Origin: Deroplatys truncata
Taxonomy: Eukaryota > Arthropoda > Insecta > Mantodea > Mantidae
DNA length: 64,000 nt
NCBI GenBank assembly: GCA_030765065.1
Contig: CM060975.1
Location: 167,930,993 to 167,994,992 of the forward strand
Direction of reading: 5' to 3'
Both the position numbers and the translations under genes were made by a program. Under the pieces are notes generated by a model. The model was given only the letters and a program-made list of their open reading frames with translations, did no database searches and was not told the DNA's origin. Below are positions 35,710 through 47,423 of this stretch, in pieces (position 1 is the stretch's first letter; each line of letters begins with the position of its first letter).

Positions 35710-36465
35710 TCTCAAAAAAGGCTATGGCGATATGGATTAAATACTATATGTTTAAGATATTCACACAATACATTAAATGTATTTCTTGAATTTTATGGGA
35801 ATGAGCTTTTGAAGAGCTTTTAATTGTGAATGACTTTTGTATAACTGGTAAACGTAACAGATAGGTTGGTCTATATAAATATTTTTCATATGTTTGAGCG
35901 CACCTGTCTCAAGCACATGATAAATAATTGTGTAATGATCCTTTAGTCAAATTTAAGCTATTAATTTCTTCAAATTTACCTTTGGTCAAACAGAAACGTT
36001 AATGAAATTAATGAAAAATGACAAAAATTTGTTAACCGCTAGCTAACCACAGGAATGAAACATACATGCGCTGAAGTTCAGAGAACCAAAATAAAATTTA
36101 ATGTATATGCATAAGCGTTAAGGTATTTCTTATTGACATTAATCGCAATTAATGATTTATAGAAATTGAGCTAGTTTGATTTCCTGCACGTATCTATTTT
36201 AACTACAAAACGTGCTATGAAAACGTATAAAATCCTCGTTTATTCCTTGTAAAAATGCGATTAAACGTTTTATCCTAATATTTTCTGAGATTAACCTTGA
36301 ATATTCAACCATATTTCATGTCTAATTATAATTCATCCCTGTGTGTGTATGTGTGTATGGGTGTGAAATAATTACACTCTATTATTTTTATAGTAGGTGT
36401 TTCTGTACGATTAACCACAACCAATCTATTATTTGGATGAAAATACACATTTCAGAATTTCCCGA
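35710..36465. other. No gene recognised
   Basis: AT-rich sequence with a short (GT)n-like stretch near 36340. It leads into copy B of the gene family. Confidence 0.4.
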
Positions 36466-36546
36466 CACCATATAACAGATATATGACTTATAAGTGAATT
36501 TTGGAGAATAGGTATTTAAGTCCTATGAATATTTTCAGGTTTTAAG

Positions 36547-37178
36547 GAAATAATTAACAAAAGCAATTCTCATTATTTGACCGACCTTGGCCTAACCGAG
36601 CAGGACAGTAGCTAAGTTATACAAATTAAAATACTTGGTTAACAGTTTAGCATAGTTTATGAAGAGATCAATTGCAGGTGTTATGTAAGTTGAACAGACT
36701 ACAAGTTACTTCATAACTGCTATAAATTACAATTTTTAATCGCAAATACGTAAGTACAGATGACAAAAGCAGGTTATTAAGCACGTGGAAGAGCACTGTG
36801 AGCTGACAGCTTCAATTGTAAGGTAACAGGAAAGCCTGAAAAAGAAATAAATGCTAGGTACGAGATAGATAAAGTAAAAGTATTCGTTACTATCCGGACT
36901 TCATGGTTTACAATTATCATATAAAGCTAAAAATATATAGCATATAGACTGACTAGACTAAAATTTATAGAAACAATAGTGTATCAGTATTTTGTATGTT
37001 GTCTTTACCTAACATAATTGTAAAATAATTTGTTGTATTTTTATTTCCACAGAATTTGCTATCGTGAGAATAAATTTTGTATTATGTGTCAGCATAAGAA
37101 TGGATGAGAGCATGGATGTAACAGTTTTGTGTAAGGCGTAACCAATTTGATAAGATGTACTGAATTAAGCTGAATAAA
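36547..37178 (+). pseudogene. Copy B: decayed exons 3-5 of the secreted-protein gene family
   Basis: The block aligns by eye with gene A and copy C. Exon 3-like sequence spans about 36547-36677 (S-H-Y-L-T-D then E-Q-D), exon 4-like about 36760-36857, and exon 5-like starts at 37053 after a clear ccacag acceptor, with AATAAA at 37173. Exon 3 has an early TAA. Exon 4 has lost single bases relative to gene A, so the frame breaks. The exon 5 reading (N-L-L-S-stop) is intact. No first or second exon for this copy was found nearby. It could also be a broken alternative 3' block of gene A. Confidence 0.5.
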
Positions 37179-37428
37179 GCGAAGTTGAAACTAATTTGTA
37201 TTACATATACTGTAATACTTTAAATGGAGTCTCATTTTCCTAATACTATAAGAGACCTGAATGCATCCTTATAAATGAGCACAAATTATTGGTGTGCAGC
37301 GCTCTTGCTGCGAAAGAGGTAGCGGAAATATTTTTCAAATATTATTTCACATATTTAATGCTTGCTCCAGAAACTAAGTGAAATATTCATGTATAAAATT
37401 CTTACAGCAACTCAAATACAATAGCAAT

Positions 37429-37462
37429 AATAATAATAATAATATTAATAATAATAATAAAA
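37429..37462. repeat. (AAT)n microsatellite
   Basis: Imperfect aataat repeat. Confidence 0.85.
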
Positions 37463-37734
37463 TAGATGTGTTGCATATTTTAGTACTTCAATGATTCATA
37501 TTGTGCAGGAAATTTTTTATTTCCAATATTTAACGGTAGGGTAGGAGGAATACATAGAAGCTATATACTTTGGAATAGAAGCAGAAACACAGAAGGCAAA
37601 GAATAAAACGTTCTGAAGTACTCGTGGTGAGGAGCATCTCTGTTCTACAATGTTATTATATGTACGTTCATTCTTAATATTTCAGTAATAGGCATCAACA
37701 GCCTAATTTTACTCTCTCTCTCTATGACTTGGCT

Positions 37735-39010
37735 ATAGTACATACAGGAAGCATTATTCTTCACTCAAGATTTCTATGACAAAATTTTATCGGACATACT
37801 CGTTTTGAGGGACACTGAATCACAGTGTTTTTCGGAATCATTTCCGCGTTTCTCAATAAATCGAAACAATCAAAAACTTAAAAGTGTTATAAATACTAAA
37901 CTTCATACTCGAATCGGGCACTTTTTAAGCATACCAGACGAAGATTTTTCAAGAAGACTTGTGTAAACCGAACTGCTTTTAACAGTAAAAATGTTTCGTT
38001 ACTATTAGTTTTCCAAAAACATCCCTATACATTCTGTTATAGTATGAAACGTGCTCTTTTGACCTAAAGGAAGTGGATTAAATTAGGAATAATGGCAGAT
38101 TATTACTTTGAAAATGTATTCCATAAATTAATTAAGAATCCGATTTCTTTCCATTTAAAAACTTACATTCAATAACATAGATAATTACAATTTACAAAAC
38201 CCTTATTCGTTCACCATTCTTTACATTCCTTACGGCTTCAATGCTTTAAATTAAATTACAATAATTACGGAATTGATTCCTGCTCTCACATTTACCGATA
38301 TATTTCAAAACTAACAGCAATAAGTCTATAGTTCACACGATCGATCTTTTCCCGGTAAAGAATTACTAAAAAGAACTTTGAATAGGTTAAGCCAAAAAAG
38401 AATTTAGAAATACCGTCCAGAAATGTCTTCTGTCTAAACGTTGTCCTGCTGTTTTCCTCGTAACCTAGCTCGCCGTCGAAGAAAGACTCATCAGCCTTGT
38501 GGACAGCACATTGAAGAAGGCTGGAACAGATCCGGCGCCTGCGCAGTCGACGACCACAATCGCCTGACGTACTGCGTGACTCAAAATAACTGCACCTTTG
38601 TTGTTGTTGTTGTCGTGTCCTTGAGAACCACTACCATAGTCGTTTCCCTTGTGTTCCCGTATATGTCAACCTTCCTTTAGTACAGCCCAGTTGCCTAAAG
38701 TAGATTTCTCCGGGGAGGGTCAATTTGGCACAAGTATTTGAAATATTTATATGAAGAATTAAATATATATCTCGAACTATTCTGTGAATTTCCTGAGAAG
38801 ACCATTTCATAGTGATTGAATCTTGTATAACTTTGTATAACTGGAAAATAATAACAGAAGGACAAACGATTAGATTAGAAAAAACAAATATCACCTTAAA
38901 AAACATAAATTATTTACAATAAATTGCTTCGTTATGAAGGCCGTTTTCCAAATACTCAGTTTTGCATATTTACGCTTTCCCATATATGTCATATGACGGA
39001 CATACTTCAA
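37735..39010 (-). repeat. Family A repeat, reverse orientation, interrupted
   Basis: The right end is at 37735-37815 and the internal matches continue to about 38025. They resume at about 38720 and end near 39010. The intervening 0.7 kb includes a GC-richer block (38450-38690) with no recognised identity. Confidence 0.55.
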
Positions 39011-39199
39011 ACTTTGGAATTGCACATTTTTTTTACTTGCATTGCAAGAGCTGGTAGAATAATAAAACACTTTAATTTTGTTTCCTCATGCTATGTGTAA
39101 ACAAACACTTATTAAGTTGAAATCGTTTGTAAGCAAAACAATTATCCTTAATAACATAACTTCACAGAGGAGTCTCTTTTAACATGAACGCTAAAATAC

Positions 39200-40205
39200 A
39201 TGTATACTGGCATTCCCCGGAATACATGTTATTAGCACCCTGAATAAAATCTTTATATGTATTCCATGCACATGACATTTTCTACTCACTCTTCTATAAA
39301 GTATTTATGAAAAGTTATTTTTCAATCTACTTCTTTGAGTTATATCTTCATTACAAGTCTACACATTTCGATGTGTGAATAATGAGAATAAGGTAAACTA
39401 AAGCGGTACTGAAATGTTTTAAAAGTGGGTCGTTAAGTGATGGCAGTTTCTTTGCATGACAACGCGAAAAAAACTGATATAAATTTGGAGTAGAAAAGTG
39501 CATAAAGTAATTTAAAATTTTAAACACATTGGAAATGCTATCTTGGAAATGCTTAATAATGTCACAAAGGATATATTTGTATAAACTGTGTGATTAACGA
39601 GGTAGTCAAAACTAGCCGTCCTTTGTTTTGTTTCCCACACACATAGGTGCTAAAGAAGCTGCCGCATCACTGCTGTTCAAAGGGATGCTGCAGGTACCTT
39701 TACATTTTATATTTCCCGCATACATAGGTGTAAAATAAGTTACCGCATCACTGCTGTTCAAAGAGGCAGTGCAGGTATTGGTCCTTCATTTAGTGTTCTC
39801 TTCTCTGTCGATATGGAGTATCCTTTGCACTTTGGCATCCGCGCTATCCGGCATAAAGTAACTTCAAACTGAGGACGACTTGTGTGGGTCACCTGGTATG
39901 TTTTGTCTAGTAAGACTATCTCTTGTGGTTTACCAACTACGCTAAAGTCATTCAGAATGAAGAGGTCTTCACAGCCTACACCCAGAAATTTCAAGATATA
40001 AAATTCATTTCTTATGAGAAAAATTTAAACTTTTGGTGCTTTAATCAATATCGATAGTCATTTTGGATAAAATCAAAAGAATATAAGTCTTCCACGTAAA
40101 CCTTGTCTAGGGTGGGAGATATGCTTGAAAATCTTTGTGTTGTATCCTTGTAAACGATGAAATTAAATATCAAGTTTGGTGTTTCACTTATTTTTTATTT
40201 TGTCT
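39200..40205 (+). repeat. Family A repeat split by a 268-bp insertion
   Basis: The left end (tccccggaatacatg...gcaccctgaataaaa) and internal start run to 39631. Matches resume at 39900 (ttttgtctagtaagac) and continue to caagtttggtg. The interruption is flanked by gttttgt on both sides. Confidence 0.65.
39632..39899 (+). mobile_element. 268-bp insertion with possible 7-bp target duplication
   Basis: gttttgt occurs at 39625-39631 and 39900-39906, and the sequence between is foreign to the family A consensus. It holds two 81-bp tandem units, each with the 47-nt module (39647-39693, 39728-39774), and ends with a 21-nt block (39879-39899) identical to 16578-16598. The same modules in the same order occur at 15647-16598. 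No family is recognised. Confidence 0.45.
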
Positions 40206-40905
40206 AAAACATACACAATAGATAGAGAAGGTATTACATTCCACCCAACAGTTCTATACCAAAATTTTACCGGAAATACATGTTTTGAGGCCCCCTGCAT
40301 CCTTAATCTCAACCCTTTACATGGAATATTTTACGAAAGTTTTAATTTTCTAAATAATGACTCTAACGATTTCTATTAGAGTACCGCATATTAAGATATT
40401 TACATGACAAATAAAATGTATAGCTTCAATTTTATGGGAATGCCTTTGAGCTCCTCTTCATCGTAAGGAATTTTGCATAATCTTATATAACTGGTAAACG
40501 TTAAGTGATAGACGTAAACGTACTACACAAAAAACGTAGAAGTCTTTAAAACACACAATTTATTTCTATAAGTTTTTATGGCATAAGCCATTTCTGAAAC
40601 ATGGATTATTAATGGTTCGAATTGTTCATTTCTTGGTCATTCTTTAAAGTCCTTTCAACATTCGCTGTTTCTCGCGATTGCGTGGAAACACTAAGGAATT
40701 CTAAGGACAACGTATAGCTTCCAGTTCTTAAACTTTTAACTATCGCTGTTCTCTCTGTATCTGTAATGAAATGTGTAATATAGCTATTTCTGCGACGGTG
40801 GATTTGGATTAAAACGTAATAGATATAAAAATAAGCTCGTAGGAATAGCTTGTGTACTCACTGATAAACAATAGAGGGTAGAGAAAGTTGTGAATATATC
40901 ACATC
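40206..40905 (-). repeat. Family A repeat, reverse orientation, nearly complete
   Basis: It reads from the right end (agaaggtattacattccaccc) to the left end (gggtagagaaagttgtgaat) with all the usual blocks reversed. It abuts the plus-orientation copy at 40205. Confidence 0.75.
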
Positions 40906-40914
40906 AGAAAATTG

Positions 40915-41090
40915 TTTTCGGTTATACTGTTCAGAAACAGACACACGCGCGAGGATATTTTCCTAAAGAGGTTTTTTTGTGTTCAGTTAGCTTAAAAACG
41001 TGTCTTTTAGGTGAAATCTTGATGTCCAATTTTTGGATGGAATGCAACAGGACCTATATTTATGTAGGTTAGTAGTAGGTAAAGTAAAAA
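40915..41090 (+). repeat. Family A repeat, right end only
   Basis: ggttatactgttcag, AC-rich stretch, ggtgaaatcttgatgtc, ttttggatggaatgcaac and taggtaaagtaaaa. Confidence 0.7.
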
Positions 41091-42119
41091 AAAACATTTT
41101 TAGAAAAGGTACGTGTGTGTTATGTCTGTGAGTATGTATATGTGTGTGTTGTGTGTGTGTGTTATGTGTAGCACAACTCAAAAACAAAAGGTCGGTTAAA
41201 TCAAAATTGATATTTAGCTTCAGTATTTTCGAAAGGTGCGAATGAAGATAATTATACTAGCACACCATAAGTTGTGCTTCCGATCGATTTTTACAGTCAA
41301 GATATTGTTTGAATGAAAGTAGTTATCCCACAAAAACATTTGATGGATGTATAAGTCAATTTTGGAGAATGGCGATTTAGACTTATGAAGATTTTCGCGT
41401 TTTCAGGAAATATATTTCCAAAGGAGATTCTCATTATTTGACTGACTTTAACCTTGCCGAGCAGGACAGAGCTAAGTTATAAAAATTCACAAGCAGTAGA
41501 TATTACATTTTGTTTGAAGATTGCAGCGTAGTTTAGCAACAGTCTTATAAAGACTGAGGAGACTGGAGTTTTGTTCATAATTCCTGTATATTGCAGGTTT
41601 TAATCCCAGATTATGTAAATGCAGAATGAAAAAAATTAGTATACACATCGAAGAACAGTTTCATTAGACAGTTTCACTTTTGAAATAGCAGGAGAGACTA
41701 TAAAGAAAAAAAAGGAGAAAGAAACAAACAAAGAAATAAAGAAATACTAGTACGTGATAAAGTAAAAATGGTCGTTGTTATCAGGACTTCACAGTTTACA
41801 TTATCAGATAAAGCCAATAAAGTCTAGAATGTAATTTAGGCTAAAACTGAATCCTGTGTGCGCTACTTTGCAGATTCGCAAAGCGCTTATTAAGTGGTTA
41901 ATTTTATTGGAAATATTTTGTTTTGTAATGACCTTTAATAATAAAATATCAATATTTGTAACTATTTCATATCATAAATATATTTATATACTTGAATATT
42001 ATTGTAGTTTTTAACTAAAAGAAAGCAACATCCTCGCAACTGCAGCCAAATATAACCCCGTCAACATCCACATGAACCATTACATCAGTTATTTAGTGGG
42101 TCCTCCCCATCCTATACCA

Positions 42120-42210
42120 CAGACATGTTTGACTGGAGTTGCTAGGTTTCGAACTCACGACATTCGGTTTTGAGTCGATGGCCAGTCCATTTCGTCTTGG
42201 CTAAAGATCA
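42120..42210 (-). repeat. tRNA-like segment inside copy C
   Basis: On the minus strand gtgagttcgaaacctagc resembles a B box, preceded by gactggccatcgactc in the A box position. Probably a SINE head. Confidence 0.35.
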
Positions 42211-42404
42211 TGGCCATTGGATCGGTTACTTAAGGTGCCTGTGACAGTGATATTAAAATCGGTTTGGGAATTAGAGTAAGAATGGCATATATAGCAAAAT
42301 AATTTGTACAATGAAGGGCTTAAATCCATAATGGAGCATCAGTATGAAGCGCCTTTACCGAAACTGTGTTAAGGATAATATATTTAATTAGTTGTATTTG
42401 CTTT

Positions 42405-42643
42405 CTTCTTCTTCTTCTTCTTCTTCTTCTTCTTCTTCTTCTTCTTCTTCTTCTTCTTCTTCTTCTTCTGGCAAACAGCTCTTATAGTGTAGCTAGCGCC
42501 TCCTTAATGACTACAGTCCATTCTTCGCTAATTCTTGCCTTTCTTCTCCATCTTGTAATCCCCTTGCTATGCAAATCCCTCTTCACACAATCCAGCCATC
42601 TTAAACTTGGTCTTATCCCGTCGCTTCTCCCTTCAGGTTTGGC
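42405..42643 (-). mobile_element. Truncated LINE tail with (GAA)n and 9-bp target duplication
   Basis: atttgcttt flanks it at 42396-42404 and 42644-42652. On the minus strand it encodes R-W-L-D-C-V-K-R-D-L, then R-W-R-R-K-A-R and E-E-W, followed by a stop. This is the usual end of an RTE-type reverse transcriptase, and it has a (GAA)n tail (the CTT repeat 42405-42468). Gene A's matching region lacks it, giving the empty-site state. Confidence 0.85.
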
Positions 42644-42744
42644 ATTTGCTTTATATTGGGATTATTTGCTAATATAATCATAAAACAATTTTTGGTTTTA
42701 TTGCCACAGAATGTGTTTTTCCTGTTGAGGGTCGGTCTGCACGG

Positions 42745-42952
42745 ATGAATCCAGAGGGATAACAGCTTTTGGCACACTTCAGCAACCAATTTGACAACAT
42801 GTACTCAATTATACTAAACAATATTAAAATATATACTCCATTGCAAACATGAGTCCAGAGGGATAACAAGTTTTGGCACACTTCAGCAACCAATTTGATA
42901 ATATGTACTCAATTATACTAAACAATATTAAAATATATACTCCATTTCAAAC
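42745..42952. repeat. 104-bp perfect-phase tandem duplication
   Basis: atga-tccagagggataac...caaac occurs at 42745-42848 and 42849-42952 with few differences. It involves the 3'UTR-like part of copy C. Confidence 0.9.
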
Positions 42953-43244
42953 TGGAAGCCCCTTTTTTCTAATGACGTATTAATAAATGACCAAAATTAT
43001 TAGCGCACAGCTATCGTGTTGCGAATAAGTGTAGCGGAAAAGTTTCTGATCCCTAAAATAAATAACGCATAAATTGAAACTGTCTTTTGCAGAAAATGCC
43101 TTCTGAGCGTATTTCGCATACCTTTTTAGCCTATATGCCAGGAAATGCAGCACTGTAATCAGGTCTGGCTTTTTTGTACCACACAAACAAATCTTCAATA
43201 TAAAACATAGCTTTCCTGTAATTTCCACCGTATTTTCCGCTGAT

Positions 43245-44110
43245 TCATGTAAGAATAGAAAAAATCGTATGTGTTACATTCACATGGCCTTCTCTACGCT
43301 CTTTCGTTTATTAGTAGATATACAAACTATTCTTACGAAATTTGTGTTCCTATCTACTTTATATTAATCCAGATAAATTTTTCGGAAACAGCTACATTCC
43401 ACATTTCGTTATAATACAAAGGGAACAGTTATAGTTAACTGTTTTAGAACTGGACGCTATACGCTGGCCTTAAATTCCATTTTCTTTCCATGACATCGGG
43501 AGAAATAATTTACAATCGACAGGACTTTAAAGGAATGTCTAAGTATTGAACAATTTGAACCATTTATAACAGATATCTCCAAAATAGCTGATCCACAAAG
43601 AAAAGTTAAGTAAAATAAATTTTGTGTTTTAAAGATATCGAAATATTTTGTGTGGAGTAAAATTTTGTCTATGGCTTAACATTTACAGTTATGCAAAATT
43701 GTGTAAGTTTATTTCCAAATAAAGAGGGCTTACAGGCTGCTCCCAGAAATTTCAAGTTATACATTTTATTTCTCATGTAAATACCTTTAATGTAAGGTAT
43801 TCTAATCAAAATAATTAGAACCATTTTTAGAAATAAAAAAGATCTAAAAGTATTTCATGTAAGGGTAGTTTGGGTGGGGTGGATTTTCCTGAAAATCTTC
43901 ATGTGGCATCTTTTGAAGTTACTAAACTTAAATACCGACTTTTCATGATTGACGTATGCTGTTCACAATTATTCATACACAGCACACGCACACGGACGTA
44001 TTTTCTAAAAATGCGTTTTTTGGATTTAGTGGGTTCCGAAACATGTTAAAATTATTGATACAGAATTTGTCAATGGAATGCAATACCCTGTTTATCTCTT
44101 ATGTACACTG
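43245..44110 (+). repeat. Family A repeat, nearly full internal length
   Basis: It runs from aaaaatcgtatgtgttacatt to the damaged right end (ggaatgcaataccctgt). All internal blocks are in order. Confidence 0.8.
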
Positions 44111-44734
44111 TCTTACATAAACGGTGGACCATTCCCCTAACTCGACATAATGTTTTTCTCTCAGAAAGGTTTCCATCTTAAGATAACCAACTTTTGATTT
44201 TACCCAGCCGGTATCAGTTATCTATGGACTGGTCTGAAAAACAATATATGAACATACCGACTAACCAATGAACCATGATTATAATCTTTGTGAAATGAAG
44301 GGTGATTCGGATACCACCTCCATGAAAGAGTCACGTTACGATTAGTACGCAAGGGAAGGCTAATTTAATTACAAATAACTCGGCATTCTAGAGGAAGTGT
44401 GAAAAATAATTTGCATGTGAGGTTAAAGTGGATGAATACAACAATTATATCTATGAGAGCTTTCATCAGCGACATGTAGACTAAGGTTAAAGATTTTCTG
44501 CTACAAAACGGCAATCAGAAACGGCAGTGTAGCATTAAAATATAAGGTTTAAGTTGTAATGTTATCCGTCGGCAGTTCTGCCATACTTTATGGGAGGAAA
44601 AGTACCCTGCCAAGCCAGAAGCTAGAACTGTACTCGTAAAAGAGATGTGGTCACGCTGGTAAGGTTGGGGAAAGATTTTGTCAGTAACAATTAACAGCTC
44701 CGTTCTATTATGGGCCATTTTATGCTCGCCAGTA

Positions 44735-45065
44735 CATTATTAGTTAGATGAAGTACTGTATTCCAATAGTTAATTCCATACAGAGATTCCGCCGGAATTA
44801 CATGTTTTAGGCACCACGAATAAAAATAATAAAGTGTGTTGTATTGCTTTCATGTGCATTCTCTACTCATTGTTCTATAAATTATTCGTGTAAAATCTAA
44901 TTTTTATCTACTGCTTGTTAATAGGGTTAAATCTTCATTGCACATTTCCATGGAGGTATAAGGAGAATACAGTAAGCTAAAGCCACAGACAATTCTTTTA
45001 AAAGTGGGTCGCTATATCATGGCTTTGAAATTTCATTCCCTATACATGATAACGAGAAAAAAATA
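44735..45065 (+). repeat. Family A repeat, left end and start of internal region
   Basis: Inverted left terminus at 44739-44825, then aaagtgtgttgtatt...attctctactcattg and aaagtgggtcgctat. Confidence 0.65.
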
Positions 45066-45074
45066 GCGCTTTAC

Positions 45075-45410
45075 CTGTGAAAAATATTCACATGACTTTC
45101 TCTACTCACTATCATGTAATTTTTTATGTAGCTTCTACAAATTATCCTTACGAAAGCATATTTTTCTATCTGCCTCACGTTAATCGAGACAAACACCTTT
45201 CCTATAGTTTCATTATACATTTCATTTTAGGTACGAGAGAGATAGGGGAAACCGAATCGATAGTCGCTATGGTTTTAAAATTCCATACTGTTTCCGTGAC
45301 ATCGCAAGAATCAAGTGAATTGCACAGGACACAACTAAAACAAAGTATTGGACAATTGAAAAAAAAACTATTGACGGATATCTCGGAAATGGTAATGCCA
45401 TAAAAAGTCT
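45075..45410 (+). repeat. Family A repeat, left internal part
   Basis: ttcacatgactttctctactcac begins it. It continues through tacgagagag and tgacatcgcaagaa to ggatatctcggaaatgg. Confidence 0.7.
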
Positions 45411-45419
45411 ACCGCAAAG

Positions 45420-46490
45420 AGCTCGCGAAATAGCCCGATAATACGAATCCATAAATGTTTGTGTGGTCAGGAACGAACCGCGGGAGTGGAGCCAGCGAGA
45501 GTAACATAAAGTGCGTGTGATTAAAGTAATTTAGCCATCATCGGCGTCTTTATTGTGCATCGGAAAACACGATCTGAGATAAGAGATTCATCATTACACC
45601 CATGCACCTCCTTATCTCTCCCTTTACTTCTCTCCACGAAGACGGATCCAGCCGCACGACGCATATTGTATAATTTTGTGTGGATTTTTGGAATCATTGG
45701 AAAAGGAAATTCTTGCGTTGTCTTTGTCCGAGGAATTTAGCATATCTCATTGATAACTTTACGAGGAGGTGTAGAGGATACACAAAATCAGAAGAAAGCA
45801 GTTATTCAGTGGATAAGAATGTTGTTACAGAAGTCCCAGAGTTATAAATCGTGGCCAGATCCCGAATTATTCTAAGTATTATGGCTAGTGTGAATTTAAT
45901 TTATTTATTTTATTTCCCCAATGAAGGGGGTTGTCAGTAAGGACAAAGTATGCTAAATACAAATGTATTTGAACGATATGAAATAATAGAATAATATACT
46001 AATATTAATTGTTCTAAATATTATTATTATTATTATTTCAAAGGAAATGAGCAAAATATGAAAACAAATCACTTATGAAGCTTTGTTTTTCTTAAACATA
46101 TCACAGAGCCTAAAACTGTGACATTATCCAGTGTAATTGCAAATTCAATTCCTATATTAAAGACTTTCAGCAAGTGACGTAGTTAATACTAGGAAATGCC
46201 CAACGGCGCCGACATTATTCCTTCTTACTTTGGGCAAATTATTTGTCGAGATTTCGTAACCATCAATAATTAAAACTCATTTTTCCAGGATGCTGATAAA
46301 AAAAATATTTTTAGTAATTTAAGTAATTAGTCTAAAATTATGTGCGAATAAGTTTTTAAAGTAAGTACCGTTTTCATATTTTGCCACTGGAGTATTGCAG
46401 ACGCGATTTTGAGCATACGCGATCACTTATTTTCATTAGGAAGCCAGGCGTAGCTGTGAGCGATCATCACTTTTCCTGTTGTCAGAGCGT
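45420..46490. other. No gene recognised
   Basis: Mixed AT-rich sequence with a short (TTA)n at about 46018-46037. Confidence 0.4.
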
Positions 46491-46496
46491 TGCGAA

Positions 46497-46922
46497 ATGT
46501 TCAAACAATCAAGCAACTTGCCGACTGTGAAGTCAGATAAGTGATTCGTTTTTTGAATGCAAGAAATGTTACGCCAGCAAACATTCATCGCCAATTATGT
46601 GAGGTTTATGGGGAAACAATTATGACGGGCAAAGACTGGACCACACACAGTCAAACAAACTCAAGATTTGACCGCATTATTTGGTTGGGAACATTCGACC
46701 CACTCTCCTTATAGACCTTATTTGGCATCAAGCGATGTTCATCTGTTTCTTCATCTGAGGAAATTCCTTGGTGGAAAACATTTCAACGACGATGATGTTG
46801 TGAAACAGAAGTGCAGCTTGGCTTTCATCTTCGTGGGCAACATTCCTTGACGAAATTATGCAAAAACTGGTTTTCGTTACCACAAATGCATGAATAACGG
46901 CAGTGGCTATGTGGAGAAATAG
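46497..46922 (+). pseudogene. Internally deleted mariner transposase
   Basis: The N-terminal part reads V-I-R-F-L-N-A-R-N-V-T-P, then I-H-R-Q-L-C-E-V-Y-G-E-T-I-M, the mariner helix-turn-helix region, with a TAA before V-I-R. It then jumps directly to the C-terminal third: P-H-T-x-x-Q-T-Q-D-L-T, H-S-P-Y-R-P-Y-L-A-S-S-D-V-H-L-F-L-H-L, K-F-L-G-G-K-H-F and Y-V-E-K-stop at 46920. The catalytic core between is gone and the usual S-P-D is R-P-Y. A deletion derivative, inactive. Confidence 0.8.
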
Positions 46923-46929
46923 TGTAAGC

Positions 46930-47392
46930 TGTAAGGTAAAGAATGATAATAAAGTATTTGGAAAATAATGTTGTGTTATTTTTGAAAAACTTAACGATAC
47001 TTACATTAAAAACGCGCCTTTTACAACTCACAATTAGGCACACACAGTTTTGTGGTATGCTTTTAAATAATCGGCAACCAAAAGGATTTCAACTTTCGAA
47101 AACCGGGCTCATATTTATGTAATTCTCGCCATTCCAAATTACGTTGGGATGTAACAGATATATCTAGGCTCTCATACTTAAATAATCCGTTAATGCTGTA
47201 ATTTTTGAACCATCGTTTTTATACTCTTAAGCATGATTAACGAAATTTTATAGCCATCGATTGACTTGTTGGTAAATTATAGGGTAACACACATGGATAC
47301 ACATACGCAAATACATAAACAAATACATATATACATACATACACACAGATGCATACACACATGCATACAAACATATACACAACATACATACA

Positions 47393-47423
<31 letters not shown>

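Larger units (their letters stand above)
41408..42953 (+). pseudogene. Copy C: decayed exons 3-5, interrupted by insertions
   Basis: Exon 3-like sequence from 41408 has one leading base then 24 open codons ending D-R-A-K-L before a TAA. Exon 4-like sequence spans about 41625-41749 with an in-frame TAG and a purine-rich expansion. Exon 5-like sequence begins at 42720 after gccacag. A LINE tail with its own 9-bp target duplication (42396-42652), a tRNA-like segment near 42120-42210 and a 104-bp tandem duplication of the 3' region (42745-42952) have been added. Damage is too heavy for function. Confidence 0.5.

Noticed and set aside
42366..42677. Leucine-rich plus-strand frame resembling a signal peptide
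   Set aside because: The leucine run is the CTT tail of a reverse-oriented LINE fragment.
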